NCBI RefSeq assembly: GCF_003589595.1
Contig: NW_020653337.1
Location: forward strand, 3,753,858-3,817,857
Source: Hyposmocoma kahamanoa
Taxonomy: Eukaryota > Arthropoda > Insecta > Lepidoptera > Cosmopterigidae
Direction of reading: 5' to 3'
DNA length: 64,000 nucleotides
Shown: positions 53,713-64,000 of the stretch, piece by piece
Numbering within the stretch: the stretch's first letter is position 1
How the letters are laid out: each line of letters begins with the position of its first letter
The notes under the pieces: generated by a model
Told to the model about the DNA's origin: nothing
Databases searched by the model: none
What the model saw: only the letters and a program-made list of their open reading frames with translations
Made by a program: the position numbers and the translations under genes

Positions 53713-56027
53713 AATTTCACAACAAAAACTACAGCACTGTTGAATATTGTTGTTTGAAATTGTGTGTATGCAAATAATTATTGCGACACCTAACGATATT
53801 TAAACAAAATGTGCTTCTAATTCTTTGTTCAATAACAATATTGAATCACTTCACAAATCACAAAATCACTTAAGTTACAAACATTAAAAGATTTTCTGAC
53901 AGAAAGAGAGGTTTCACTTATATATAAATGAGAAAGATATACACATAGTCATAAGCACGATAGGCTTTAGCTTATGCTTACTTCAGAGTTCAATTTGAAT
54001 CTGAAATGTTGACGTTGTGTTGACGATACTTACGCGCACATTCTGAAGTTAAATATGTTTATTTTTAAAACGCTTTGAAAATTGCAGGACTTACGGGGTT
54101 AAAGTATAAAATATGACATTCTAAAATATTTGGTTTTTTAAAATGAAATGAAGTTTTTATTTCTAGAATAAAATTTAGATCACAAACTTTTTGCAAACGA
54201 AATGTTAAACCTTCTAAGTTCTCTAATATTGGCATTATTCTTTTGTTTTAGTTATTTGACACTCTGAAGTCAAATATGAACAATATGGATACTTCTAAGG
54301 CACTGCGCAAACATGTGCATTGTGTTGATTACTTGCTTTTAGTTGCCGGTTATTTGGCAACTCGAAGCAAATATTCTAGTTTCATTCAATAGATATGAAA
54401 CCAACACTATCACAGGTTGCCGCAACCTCAATTTGTATGAAAATGTTTTGTATTCGCTTCTAGTTGCAAGTTGCTTGTATCCAACACAAGACACACGTTT
54501 GGGCGGCACCTAAAGTAATAAGTAATTTTTGAATACGAGCTTCGACACAGCACTAATGCAGCTTGAAACTTTCGAAGCATTTGTACTCAATACTAAATTA
54601 TTAACGACGTATAAATGTGTGATTAACAAACAATATATATGATAAGCATTGGAAACCTTAACCAACATAAACGGCTGCAAATGATCATCATGCACGGCGA
54701 CACCTAGTAATGGCGCTGCTGGTGCTGATGGCGTTCTGTAGACTGTAAAATAGCCTGGATAGCAGTAATATAGCTTGGTCCAAGAGTGATAATAGCTTCC
54801 GCAGCCCCCGCAGCATCCCTACGTCTTACTTAGCAAGTTTTAGCAGTTGAAAAGACGAAAGTCCGGTTTATAGGAATTTATTCAGTACAACAACAATATT
54901 AATACTTAAAATGTAAACGGTTCATAAATATAGAAAAGTACATGTTATCGCTACCGCGATCGCGGAGAGAGTCACCGTGGTACGAAGCAAAATGAGAAAG
55001 CGAAGGAAGATGGAACAATTCAAATTTAAAATTGAAATACAAGCAAAACAAAAAATGATACGATACAAAAAGGTGAGATGACGGTGTAAGGAGGTATCAC
55101 CGTCACAACCTGGGGGAAAGTTACGAGTGGTGAGCTATTGTTGGAGCTGAATCGTCGAAAACTACGGAGGTATTAGCAGCATTTGATGTGACCATAATAC
55201 TGTTATTATTATTATGGATATCGATTAGTTAATATGAACTAAATCGATAAAATAAATAAATAGAAAAAATGTTATCTGCCTATCTTGTTTGAAACACGAT
55301 CTCTTTTAATAAATCGACAGTACTGATAATGAATAATGAATTCTTTGTGATAATCGCAAAGATAAATCGTGGAGTGATGTGCTTCTTTAGGTCTGGTTCC
55401 ACACTAACAACTTTTGTTAATTGTTATTACATGTATAGAAACGCAAAGAAACAATCACAATTAGAGCATTGATTAAATGAATGTTATTTTTAAAATATAT
55501 TTTTCATATTCTAAATTTTTATTATACATATGGAACGATAATTTCATACTTAGCCTGTAATATTTTATTAACAATAATAATAATAATAAAATAAATTATA
55601 TTTCCAAAATCAGAAAATTCCTGTATATTCTGTATATACTATATATATTTAGACACCGCCTATTATCACCGGCTCGCTGTGGCAATCTCTTTGGACGAGA
55701 GTCGCCAAGGAGAGTGTTACACTTCCCAAAAATATTCGATAGTTTTTTAGTTACGTGAATTGTCACAAGTCAGCGATGGGAAATTGTTTGAACTGTTTGG
55801 TAAAAAGTAATTTGTAAAACTACGAAATATTATAATTTATGAAGTTCACGAGACCGTTTTATTGTTGGTTAGGGGAACGATAAATTTCCCAAACATTATA
55901 TATTATTTTATATGTATTTTATTAGTGCATTAATGATTTAGGGTTCCATTCGGAGTTTATTCGCAGTGTATTCACAGCGTAAAAACAAAATGTTTCTGTA
56001 ATTGTACACATGTTTAAAAACTAGCAC
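53713..56027. other. Intergenic between MROH1 and the 57719 gene
   Basis: Mostly AT-rich. A GC-richer patch at 54695-54835 is open in two minus-strand frames, and 54950-55150 has repeated charged-codon words; neither can be assigned. Confidence 0.4.
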
Positions 56028-56130
56028 TTTATCATCATCATCATATCTGGCGGACGCCGTCCACTGCTAAACATAGGCCTCCCCCAAAGATTTCCTCAGC
56101 CAGTCGGACGCGACATGCATAGACGTGTCT
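56028..56130. repeat. Lepidopteran ATCATCAT..CCACTGCT repeat
   Basis: TTTATCATCATCATCATATC then GACGCCGTCCACTGCTAAAC, CATAGGCCTCCCCCAAAG. A very common lepidopteran interspersed sequence, probably from a LINE 3' end. Confidence 0.7.
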
Positions 56131-56949
56131 AGCACTTAAATAAATAAAAATTTCCAAATTAGTAGATTTTCATGGAAGATCATTGTCTATGGTCGCAAAG
56201 GAAGTTTGACGTAAATTGAGTATTTTAAAAAATGAAACGGACAGACAGTGTTGTCCTCATTGCAACGAGAGTTCCGTACATTTAACAATTATTTTATATT
56301 GGAAAAATCTAATGTGATAATTTTAAACGTGGCTTTATTTTTCTTATTATCGAAAATGACAACAATAAAGACATTAAAATATTTTTCAATTAATTAAAAC
56401 ATGCTACTTTATTTCTTATGAATGGGACTCCGAATAATTTAAATTCACCAAAAATTAATTTATTCTGGGTTTGACTGCTTTACAAATGAAATTAATACCT
56501 ACAAGCGTAAGGAAAGAGCAGTACCTAGCTCTCAGATAATCTATAGTTGTGTTTATAAACATAATACATAAGAGTTTTATGTAAATATTTGGGTCTACCC
56601 TGATTTGAAAAAAATTGGCCCGTGTTTCTATTCCGCTTCTACAATTTGTTTAGTCTATGGTTTTCCTGTTGGAAGAGGAACGGACGAACGCCTCGCGTTT
56701 CTCACAGAACGCGTATAAATTCACGGACGTGCGATATTGTTCATCGAACTCAGTATATTTACACGGGACCAAGCGTCTGAGCGGCTCCGAAACTATTTTC
56801 AGCACATTTACGAATCAGAACAGAAAAAACCTTAACGACTTTCACCGGATACATCGATAATTCGATTAGCGAGACAAGGGGTTGCGAATTATCCCAGATA
56901 TCAGTAAATTGATCACTATACGAGAATGTATTGGTGTGATGGGCCAGTA
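56131..56949. other. Upstream region of the 57719 gene
   Basis: Probably contains its promoter. No TATA box, initiator or CpG cluster could be defended. Confidence 0.4.
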
Positions 56950-57151
56950 GGCGACATATCCGTGTGATGTACTGTGTGGTTCATTTAAGTGACAAAGCGA
57001 CAGAGGCTCCCATTCGACATTATTATCCTATTCGTGATTGTCATCACGTTGGACCGGGAGCTGGCCACTCGGGTTAGTCGTCGCGGGGACTCCAAAGCGG
57101 CAAATACGGAGTTGCAAACCCTGCTCCGCATCATACATCGCCAGGATTACG
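56950..57151 (+). other. Candidate non-coding first exon of the 57719 gene
   Basis: A strong donor TTACG|GTAAGT sits at 57151/57152, 404 bases before the acceptor of the exon holding the start codon. Spliced to that exon, every frame meets a stop before the main ATG, so it would be untranslated. The left boundary shown is arbitrary; no TATA box or initiator could be assigned. Confidence 0.35.
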
Positions 57152-57555
57152 GTAAGTAGCTACCTTCATTTTCTAACTCTGGCTAAAAACAAGTTGTTTT
57201 ACGCTTCCCGTTACACTAGTGTTGACATTGAAAGCCGAATCAGCTGCCTAAAGCTCTAAAAATAGCTATTAAAATGTCAAGTCTCCTGGCACCGGGAAGC
57301 AATCAGCTGATCCAAATAGAGCTTCAATTATATCCAATTAGGTAACTGACTTTGAAAGATCAGTGTTATCTAGAATTACGTTTATATTACTTGGTAGTTT
57401 CATTGGGTGATAAGTTATCATTGATTTAGATTTAACATAATTGACAGCTGTGAAACAGAGTTGACAGTGATTCAAGACAAGAGACTCATTATTTTCTTCA
57501 CGACCAGGATTAGACAATAAATGCGTTTTATTCCATTTGGTAATTATTGTTGCAG

Positions 57556-57718
57556 ATCTAAAAATGGTGCAGCAGGATTTGACTTAGGCACGTGGTGGTG
57601 CGTGGATTGACAGTGACAGTGCGATGGCTCGGGGCGGCTCGCGGGTGTGAGCTCCGTGTGAGCCTAGACCACGGTGTGAGTGTAGTGTCTAGTCATTGTG
57701 TGTGTGAGTGCGTCCGGG
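57556..57718 (+). promoter_or_regulatory. 5' UTR exon segment with two upstream ORFs
   Basis: The acceptor attgttgcag ends at 57555. Two short upstream frames precede the main start: ATG at 57564 with 7 codons before TAG, and ATG at 57624 with 8 codons before TGA in strong context (gcgATGG). Both end before 57719, so they would reduce and allow reinitiation of the main frame. Confidence 0.45.
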
Positions 57719-57830
57719 ATGCCCTCAGCGATGTTGTCGGCAGTGCTTGAAGAGGAGCCCGACCTGTACGAGGCGTTTCCACCTCACGTTGACCCCACCG
57801 GAATTACAATTTTAACAGACAGTCCACCAG
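57719..57830 (+). CDS. First coding exon of an unrecognised gene, rest beyond the window
   Basis: ATG at 57719 opens a 37-codon exon ending CCACCAG|GTGAGG, a good donor. The peptide is acidic then Pro-rich: MPSAMLSAVLEEEPDLYEAF, then PPHVDP and ITILTDSPP. Composition and codon use look coding, and the run just upstream (57600-57718) is GC-rich as in a 5' UTR. I do not recognise the protein. No second coding exon was seen in the remaining 6 kb, so intron 1 is long. A second in-frame ATG at 57731 has a better context and could be used. What follows 57830 in the same frame is intron. Confidence 0.6.
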
Positions 57831-59060
57831 GTGAGGCACATATTAATTTATTCTATATTAACCAACCCTTATCAGAATGCAGTATTGAAGAAACTTAACA
57901 ATGTGCAATGTCATACGCCCCATTGCACATACATCCATTGTTAAATTACATGCTGTATCTGGTTTTCTTTTGATAAAATAAATTATAATTGATTTTAAAG
58001 GGCTTTTCTGCAACTTGATTTTTAAAAATTTCATTAAAATATATAATATTAAATTAGTAAATTATTCTTTCGATAATTAAGAATAAACATTAATGTGGCC
58101 CTGATGTAATAAACATAAAGATTTAGACAATTTTTTTTTGTGTTGCTACACACATTATTTCATTGAGTAACTCTTTCTAATTTTTTTTTGTGTTTGTAAT
58201 TTATTTATAACTCACTTCTGGTTACAATATTAATTTGAACTCATTTTTCTTATAAGAAAACTTGTATTGTCATTACTTAAGGATATGTTTATATTTTTAT
58301 TTGCTAAAGTAATTTAGTTGTTTGCTTGTGCAATAAAATAAATTGGATCAGCAGACTAGGTTAAAATACTTTCTTGATAATGTATGGCTTGATTATTACA
58401 GTATTATCATTTACATAAAAAAGTATTTCAAATATTATACAAGTAGGGTTCTTCAATGATGATTTTCGAATTGTGCAACTTGGAATCTTTGCAGTTAGAG
58501 TGAACTAGCATCTTCCAGACAAATGTGTGCCATCCTCATCCTCTTTTTTTCTATCACGAATCTCATAACAATTAATAGTTTAAATGTGACCAAAATTCAC
58601 TATTTATTTTTCTACATAGTTACTTTGCAAATCACATGACTCCCTAATCATACTTCGCAATCACAATTAAAACCCGATAAAACGTGTTTTTCACAAGTAC
58701 TGCACGTCAACATATAAAACTGATTATAATTAAAAAATACCATAATCACAAATTTTATTAATAAACTACCTAAAACTGTCAGACGAAAACGCATTCAATC
58801 AATTTGTTATCTCTATGTCATGTGTCTACTGTATCCTGTGTTATATAAAGTGGGTAATTGGAATTGCTTTTATATTCAGTTTAAAAAAAATTGCTTTTTC
58901 TAATGTCACATTTATTGCCTACAGTCTTCCTTGATATTAAACAACAATGCGGCCTGATGATGTTACGAATTCTTTGTAAATGACTATTAACTTTTGCTTT
59001 GAATTTCGGGAACACTGATGCGGGCGGTGTATTTTATTCCTTTGCCGTGTACGCATCTGT
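57831..59060. other. Intron 1 of the 57719 gene, left part
   Basis: AT-rich, nothing recognised. Confidence 0.55.
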
Positions 59061-59061
59061 A

Positions 59062-59661
59062 GAGCTAGCACGACAGGGCACGATTTGTATGAGGGCGACA
59101 TAGAAGAGATATTGCTATTCTCTGTGCGGGAATAACGCGTGCCTTATTCAAGTGTGACCACAGTCGAGTTTTTGAGTAGCCAGAGAAAAGTCGCTATTTA
59201 CTCGGTTCTAGTCGCAAAAAAATACATTTAGTCTGGCTGCCGTTCAAAAGGTAAAGTTTTACATGTCCACCCTGGAATAATCTTATTTCAGCGGCACAAC
59301 ATCTAGCTGAGATCTGATTACACTGAAAAAAGTCGTGATTTAGTGGGTTCTAGTCGTAAAAAAACTAGAATTAGTCGTTATGCCGTTTTGAAGTTATTAA
59401 GGTGTTTTACTGTCCACGCTAGAATAAGCTTATTCCGGCGGCACAATTTTTGAATCTCGAGAACCACAACTCCTAGCTTAGATCTGATGGCATCCAGGAA
59501 AAATCGTGAGTTACTCGGTTCTAGTCGTAAAATATTAGAATTAGTCGCTCCTTTGCTTTCGACTAGAACTGACTGAATAGCGACTTTTTTTTTAGTCGAA
59601 TTTCAAAAACTCGACCACGCTAGAATAAGGCACGTGGGAATAGCAATATCTCGCGCTTTAT
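59062..59661. repeat. CTAGCACGACAG element interrupted by another MITE
   Basis: GAGCTAGCACGACAGGGCAC, GCGACATAGAAGAGATATTG on the left; inverse GGGAATAGCAATATCTCGCG and CTTTATG on the right. The MITE at 59142-59630 sits in its centre. Confidence 0.6.
59142..59630. repeat. MITE with CCTTATTC ends and three internal repeats
   Basis: Left CCTTATTCAAGTGTGACCAC, right inverse of CCTTATTCTAGCGTGGTCGA, each leading to GAGTTTTTGA. Inside, GGTTCTAGTCG blocks recur at 59204, 59346 and 59517 with related flanks such as GCGGCACAA. Confidence 0.75.
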
Positions 59662-60768
59662 GGGCTTCTTGGTAATCGACGGATTGTTCTGGACTTTATA
59701 TGTAGTTCTCTTAAGGAGCAACGATGAGGGTGGAAGTTAATTAAATGATTGTTTTTAATTATATACCAAAGTGTGATTTTATTTTCCCGATATCTACCGG
59801 TTGACTGTCGTGAGTGTGTAACCGTTCTGAAATATCGGAAAAGTAAAAATAAATCATACCGTAGTAATAAACCTGTGAAGTCGTAAAATCTATATGAAAA
59901 ATAATTGTGAAGCACCAGTGCACACTTTCCGAAAAGTAAATAATATCCGGTAGAAGAACTTAGCAGAGATATTTCAGTTGTATCATATCAACGAATAAAC
60001 GTGCAAAAGTTTTTACACATTTAAAAAAAATCAGGCTATAATGTTTATCTAGGAGGTTTATAACGTAATTTTTTTTACACAAAAAAAGATAAATAATCTA
60101 TAGTATTGTAATTCACAAAGCGTTTTTTTTCTAGAAAAAGCATAAATATAAATGACCCAGATAAAATAATACACATCTAAAAAATTTAAAATTTAATTTA
60201 CGACGTAAAACCACAATTTAATTTATACGTTTTCGGTATACCTACTTTTTGTAAAAATCCGTTGATTGCAGAGTTGTTGAAGTTTTTACTCTTTATTCTT
60301 CCTGTAAAGTTGGTGTTTTAGTTATACACGTTAATTCAGGGGGGGCGTGGATATACAAGCGACATGACCGCCTGATGCTTATACGATAATCGCCATGTAA
60401 ATTTTTAATTCTAAAGAAACATACTTAAAATCGCAAATACTTTGTCCGCCGTTGGATGTTCTTAAATGTTCTATGATTTGGTTATCCCTAACCTTCAATT
60501 CGGATCACATCATTTGTGGTAATTGGAAGAGCGATGGTATCTAGCCAGGATTCTTTACTGATTACTATATCACGAACAAAATTGGATTAGTACACTGATT
60601 GATCCGAGGCTCGGACGAGCTCGGAAGCACCTCAGACGTCACTCGTCCGTGAAACGGACGCGACACGTTGTAATGTTAATCACTTCATATGAAATGTACG
60701 CAGCATTTCCAATCCGAAACTCGTATGTGGCTCGGCTCGAGCCCGGCACGGTCTAATGTGAGTAGTCC
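59662..60768. other. Intron 1 of the 57719 gene, middle
   Basis: 60590-60760 is GC-richer (CTCGGACGAGCTCGG, GGCTCGGCTCGAGCC), probably a decayed transposon. The rest is AT-rich and unassigned. Confidence 0.4.
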
Positions 60769-61053
60769 TTTAAGCGTGAAACATGCAGAGAGCGGGTGGG
60801 GTCGGGTCGGTTCCGCGGCGGGTCTAATTCAATGTATTTCTATGGACGACAACACACCGAATTAGACCCGCCGCGGTCCCGACCCGAACTGCACCCGCTC
60901 CCGAACCGAACTGCACCCGCTCCCGAACCGAACTGCACCCGTTCCCGAACCGAACTGCACCCGCTCCCGAACCGAACCTAACCCGCTCTCGACCCGAATC
61001 GCACCCGCTTCCGACCCGAACCGCACCCGCTCTGTGCGTGTTTCACGCTTTAA
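60769..61053. repeat. MITE with TTTAA flanks and an internal 22-bp minisatellite
   Basis: Bounded by TTTAA on both sides; terminal repeats GCGTGAAACATGCAGAGAG and the inverse CGTGTTTCACGC. The middle has paired GAATTAGACCCGCCGCGG / inverse. In the right arm a 22-base unit (ACTGCACCCGCTCCCGAACC + GA) is repeated six times from 60888 to 61019 plus a partial. Confidence 0.85.
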
Positions 61054-61779
61054 ACCAATGCTTGCAATGCAAAAGACACTTTTAACAATTGTGTTACAAG
61101 CGTCTTATCAATTTAAGCATTGATCTAAGACATACTTACGTTTTAGCGCAAGTCGATATTAATATCTCAAATTCTACAATAGTCCTTTGATTCTCATACA
61201 CCTGTAAATTTTTTTAACGTTTAAAGTGATAAAATAATTGTCCTTTTGCAATCCTTTGTTTATATACGAAGCGTGATTCCTCTATTACTACATTTGTTCT
61301 TGTCATTCGTAACAATTATTTACTATTAGAAAATCTTGAATTAAATTCTATTCAGTTTTAGGCTTCATTTATATAGCGTAATGAACCTTATGTCAAGTGT
61401 GTAACTTACAAATCAGTGTATTTAGTCTCGTTCGACATTTCATCCGAAACAATACTCTCAAATAAGTAATAGGTACTCGACAAAAACAGAAAACAATGTC
61501 AAGTATGAAGCTTCACTCGCATCGTGTGTCCTTTAATTTCATCGAGTATAACTTATTTGGCTGTAATTGTTTTGAACGGATGTCGGACGGAACATCGGAG
61601 TAAACTCCCTGATACGAGACGGCAGCTGCGGGAATACCCACGACTACGCGAGAATTCTCCGCAAGATGCGTGACTTGTTTTTTGGCACGTATCAAGTTTT
61701 TACACGGATTTCTTATAAAATTATTTATAGTTCTGGTTATAAATATTTGCTTTTTTATAATTATTAATACAAAAAAATC
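61054..61779. other. Intron 1, unassigned
   Basis: AT-rich then a mixed region at 61600-61680 next to the tRNA-like piece. Confidence 0.45.
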
Positions 61780-61860
61780 CTTCGATCTAGCTGGATTCGA
61801 ACCAACGTCTTTTAGCAAACTGTGTTAGATGCTATGCCAACTAAGCCACGGAACGAACCA
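61780..61860 (-). repeat. tRNA-like sequence (SINE head or pseudo-tRNA)
   Basis: On minus: A box TGGCTTAGTTGGCATAG, T arm GTTGGTTCGAATCCAGC, then a T-run. The T arm folds, but the sequences in acceptor-stem position do not pair and the anticodon stem is poor, so it is not a working tRNA. Confidence 0.45.
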
Positions 61861-62009
61861 GCAGACCTTGCGAATTTTTCTATACAATATATATTTTTCA
61901 AATGCCTTTAATTTCGTTTGTAATAAAATAAATTCCGCTCGACCCAAGCAAAATGAACCTTATTACTGTGGGAAAAATTTGAATTCAAGCTAAGGTAGTA
62001 TCGACTCTT

Positions 62010-62400
62010 ACAACACCAGACAACCTTTGAGTTAGAGGAAAGCTAATCGGAGCGGGAGACGTAGTGTGCCAATTTTACAAATATAAAAATAAAAAAAGTT
62101 AATTGGATAAATTAAAAAAAAGTACAAAATAAATAAATTAAATAAACACAAATAGTACATAATTTATAAAATATTTAATGAATAATGATATATTATACCT
62201 ACGTAAATATATGTATATATAAATATACACACGTTGCAGACTAGGACCGTGTTAGAAGATATTTACGCAATCCGGTTTTGAAAATAGGTAGCGACTTAGA
62301 ATGTCGGATTTCAAATGGGAGATCGTTCCACAATTTTGTAGCCTTAATCGTAAAGGAATCTTTGTAATACTCAGAGCCAGTGACAGGAAGCTTCAGCAGT
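62010..62400 (-). mobile_element. LINE 3' end, inverted partner of 63330-63720
   Basis: Reverse complement of the ORF2 C-terminus and 3' UTR seen at 63330: CAATCCGGTTTTGAAAATAG, GATCGTTCCACAATTTTG, then TACGTAAATATATGTATA and CGGGAGACGTAGTGTGCCAA. It ends before the tail. Confidence 0.8.
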
Positions 62401-62515
62401 GAGCACTGAAAATCATACTCAAGGCCATGCTATTAGGGTCGTATTTCCAGTGCTTGAAATCATACTCAAGTTTGCTCAAATCCTGACTTGAGTAGAGTTC
62501 TGGAATACGACACTC
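62395..62515. repeat. TAAGGGTCGTATTC MITE, partial
   Basis: AATCATACTCAAGGCC, TTAGGGTCGTATTTCCAGTG, CCTGACTTGAGTAGAG and GGAATACGAC match the centre and right part of 16673-16843. Confidence 0.7.
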
Positions 62516-62564
62516 AGTATTTTACAAATAACTCTGCATTCATAGTTAGAACGAATTCCAACAC

Positions 62565-63045
62565 CAGATCTTTTTTTATGTTACCAAGTGACGGAACTAG
62601 TCGCGAGTCTGGTGGTAAGTGACACGCCTATCCATAACAGTTGCAGTATCACTCAGAGCTTTAAATCGCAAAGATCTTAGGGGCACTGTCACTGCGCCCG
62701 TCACCCTGACATATAAGCTGAAAAATCCCATGTGCTTGTAATTCCACCAGCACCCTTAGGAAGTGAATACACTTATTAACTTGGAATCGGCTTGAGCCGA
62801 TCAGAAAAATCTTTATTTCGTATCCGCGGCCCGAGCGCAAGTGAAAAACAGTCTTTTTAATTCTATTGTATGGCACTAAAGATGTTTCTGATGCTCAAGC
62901 CGGTTCCACGTTAATAAGTGCGGTGACCCTATTACCCTTCAAATCCGGAACGGGTATACGACCAAATAGGTATGGTGGCAGTAGCTGCCCGGATGAACTC
63001 TTTCATAAAGAGCTCTATTGCTAGTGACGATACTGTGTTTTGGCA
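62565..63045 (-). repeat. A-tailed SINE-like element, inverted, interrupted
   Basis: Parts 62565-62758 (ACCAAGTGACGGAACTAGTC, AACAGTTGCAGTATCACTCA, CACCAGCACCCTTA) and 62931-63045 (TTACCCTTCAAATCCGGAAC, GGTGGCAGTAGCTGC) are one element split by a 172-bp MITE. Confidence 0.8.
62759..62930. repeat. 172-bp MITE inserted in a SINE-like element
   Basis: Inverted ends GTGAATACACTTATTAACTT and the inverse of GTTAATAAGTGCGGTGAC, each followed by CGGCTTGAGC. The host reads ..CACCCTTA before and TTACCCTTC.. after, indicating a TTA duplication. Confidence 0.75.
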
Positions 63046-63109
63046 GTTTGTACTGTAGATTGTATAACCTCCATTTATTTCTCCCGTGAGTGTGTGTTAT
63101 TTATTTTAT

Positions 63110-63821
63110 TATTATTTATTTGTCTAATTCTAAATACTACAGTTACATGAGAATTTGATAAGTGATTTAGGAGAAGGCTTCAGTGGCTCCCTATCAAGTT
63201 GCGCCGTGAGGAGCACGTTCTCAGCTTTCTTTATAATGTTATATACGACCCTCGTACTCCGCCATACCTTAAGGATCGTGTTTCCCCGGGGATGATCACA
63301 ACCGTGAACTAAGGTCTAAAATGGATAACCTGTTGAAGCCTCCTGTCACTGGCTCTGAGTATTACAAAGATTCCTTTACGATTGAGGCTGCAAAATTGTG
63401 GAACGATCTCTCATTTGAAATCCGACATTCTAAGTCGGTACCTATTTTCAAAACCGGATTGCGTAAATATCTTCTAACACGGTCCTAGTCTGCAACGTGT
63501 GTATATTTATATATACATATATTTACGTAGGTATAATATATCATTATTAATTAAATATTTTATAAATTACTGTGTCTTTATTTAATTTATTTATTTTGTA
63601 CTTTTTTTTAATTTATCCAATTAACTTTTTTATTTTTTATTTTTATATTTGTGAAATTGGCACACTACGTCTCCCGCTCCGATTAGCTTTCCTCTATCAA
63701 AGGTTGTCTGGAAGAGATCGCTCTTAGCGATAAGACCGCCTTTGCCCACATTAGTTTTAAGTTGTTTATGTATTATTCTTGTTCTTGTGTGTGAGCAATA
63801 AAGTGTTTATCTATCTATCTA
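63110..63821 (+). mobile_element. LINE 3' end with ATCT tail
   Basis: From about 63175 a frame with frameshift reads to LLKPPVTGSEYYKDSFTIEA and AAKLWNDLSFEIRHSKSVP then stops at 63486, a typical LINE C-terminus. The 3' UTR has a small hairpin ATCGCTCTTAGCGAT (63718-63732), AATAAA and (ATCT)n to 63821. Confidence 0.8.
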
Positions 63822-64000
63822 CATGAGAGGCCAATGTGGCTTTCAAATACGTACTCTATTACTAGAAAACTTAACCACAAAATCTGTTAGTAAAAACTAA
63901 AAGAGGAGCACAGCAAGGCATCTGGCAATGCTAAGGCTATTGTTACAGTTGGGCTGTTTAGACCCACCGATTGACAACAAGTATCCGTGTTTCACAAACA
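63822..64000. other. Right edge, unassigned
   Basis: Nothing recognised; still in intron 1 of the 57719 gene by inference. Confidence 0.4.

Noticed and set aside
54840..55160. Possible LTR or polypurine tract near GGGGGAAAG
   Set aside because: No matching second LTR, primer-binding site or gag/pol motif could be found.
57002..57151. Open frame with a hydrophobic stretch (FDIIILFVIVITL) in the upstream exon
   Set aside because: It has no ATG, and after splicing to 57556 it stops within a few codons, so it is treated as untranslated.
60796..60981. 61-codon Pro/Arg-rich frame
   Set aside because: It is the 22-bp minisatellite of a MITE read as protein.
61780..61860. tRNA gene on the minus strand followed by a T-run
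   Set aside because: Only the T arm folds; the sequences in acceptor position (TTCCGTG and TAGATCG) cannot pair.

Overview
The window looks like a piece of a moth or butterfly (lepidopteran) nuclear genome. It is AT-rich, its genes have introns with ordinary GT..AG borders, and it is packed with short interspersed repeats of kinds common in Lepidoptera: tRNA-derived SINEs, an A-tailed SINE-like element, LINEs ending in short tandem repeats, and many small inverted-repeat elements (MITEs/foldbacks). Two 10-base N gaps (16990-16999 and 28407-28416) show that it is a draft assembly. The species cannot be named from the sequence. There is no CRISPR array, rRNA or convincing tRNA gene.

Three host genes are visible. 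(1) A plus-strand gene with 13 recognisable coding exons from 3462 to 29001 encodes a nose-resistant-to-fluoxetine-6 (NRF-6)-like membrane acyltransferase. Every exon phase agrees; 684 codons are present and only the extreme 5' end (probably the signal peptide) is missing. (2) A minus-strand gene from 52652 to 34623 encodes a complete MROH1-type HEAT-repeat protein: 12 coding exons in consistent phase, 1647 residues, close to the length of vertebrate MROH1. One exon is 2836 bases long. Genes 1 and 2 converge, with about 5.6 kb of repeat-bearing DNA between their stop codons. (3) The first coding exon (57719-57830) of an unrecognised plus-strand gene, with an untranslated upstream exon and two short upstream reading frames, starts 5 kb beyond MROH1 and diverges from it. 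Its first intron runs off the right edge.

The remaining sequence is mostly transposon-derived. LINE material lies at 37-580, 6905-8520, 9593-9800 (tentative), 13322-13546, 19753-23152, 26897-28830, 49100-50620, 62010-62400 and 63110-63821. Repeated MITE families are described individually below; several are nested, including a LINE inside a MITE at 19625-23237, a MITE inside a SINE-like element at 62759-62930 and a MITE inside a MITE at 59142-59630.

I did not find a new multi-gene system. The observations most worth following are a 3'-UTR hairpin shared by four LINE copies, with a compensatory base-pair change and a competing alternative stem; a MITE end that appears to contribute the splice branch site of an NRF-6-like exon; an exact 47-base duplication flanking an assembly gap; a 22-bp minisatellite in one arm of a MITE; and the unusual exon structure and base composition of the MROH1 gene. 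The three host genes show no evident functional link to each other.
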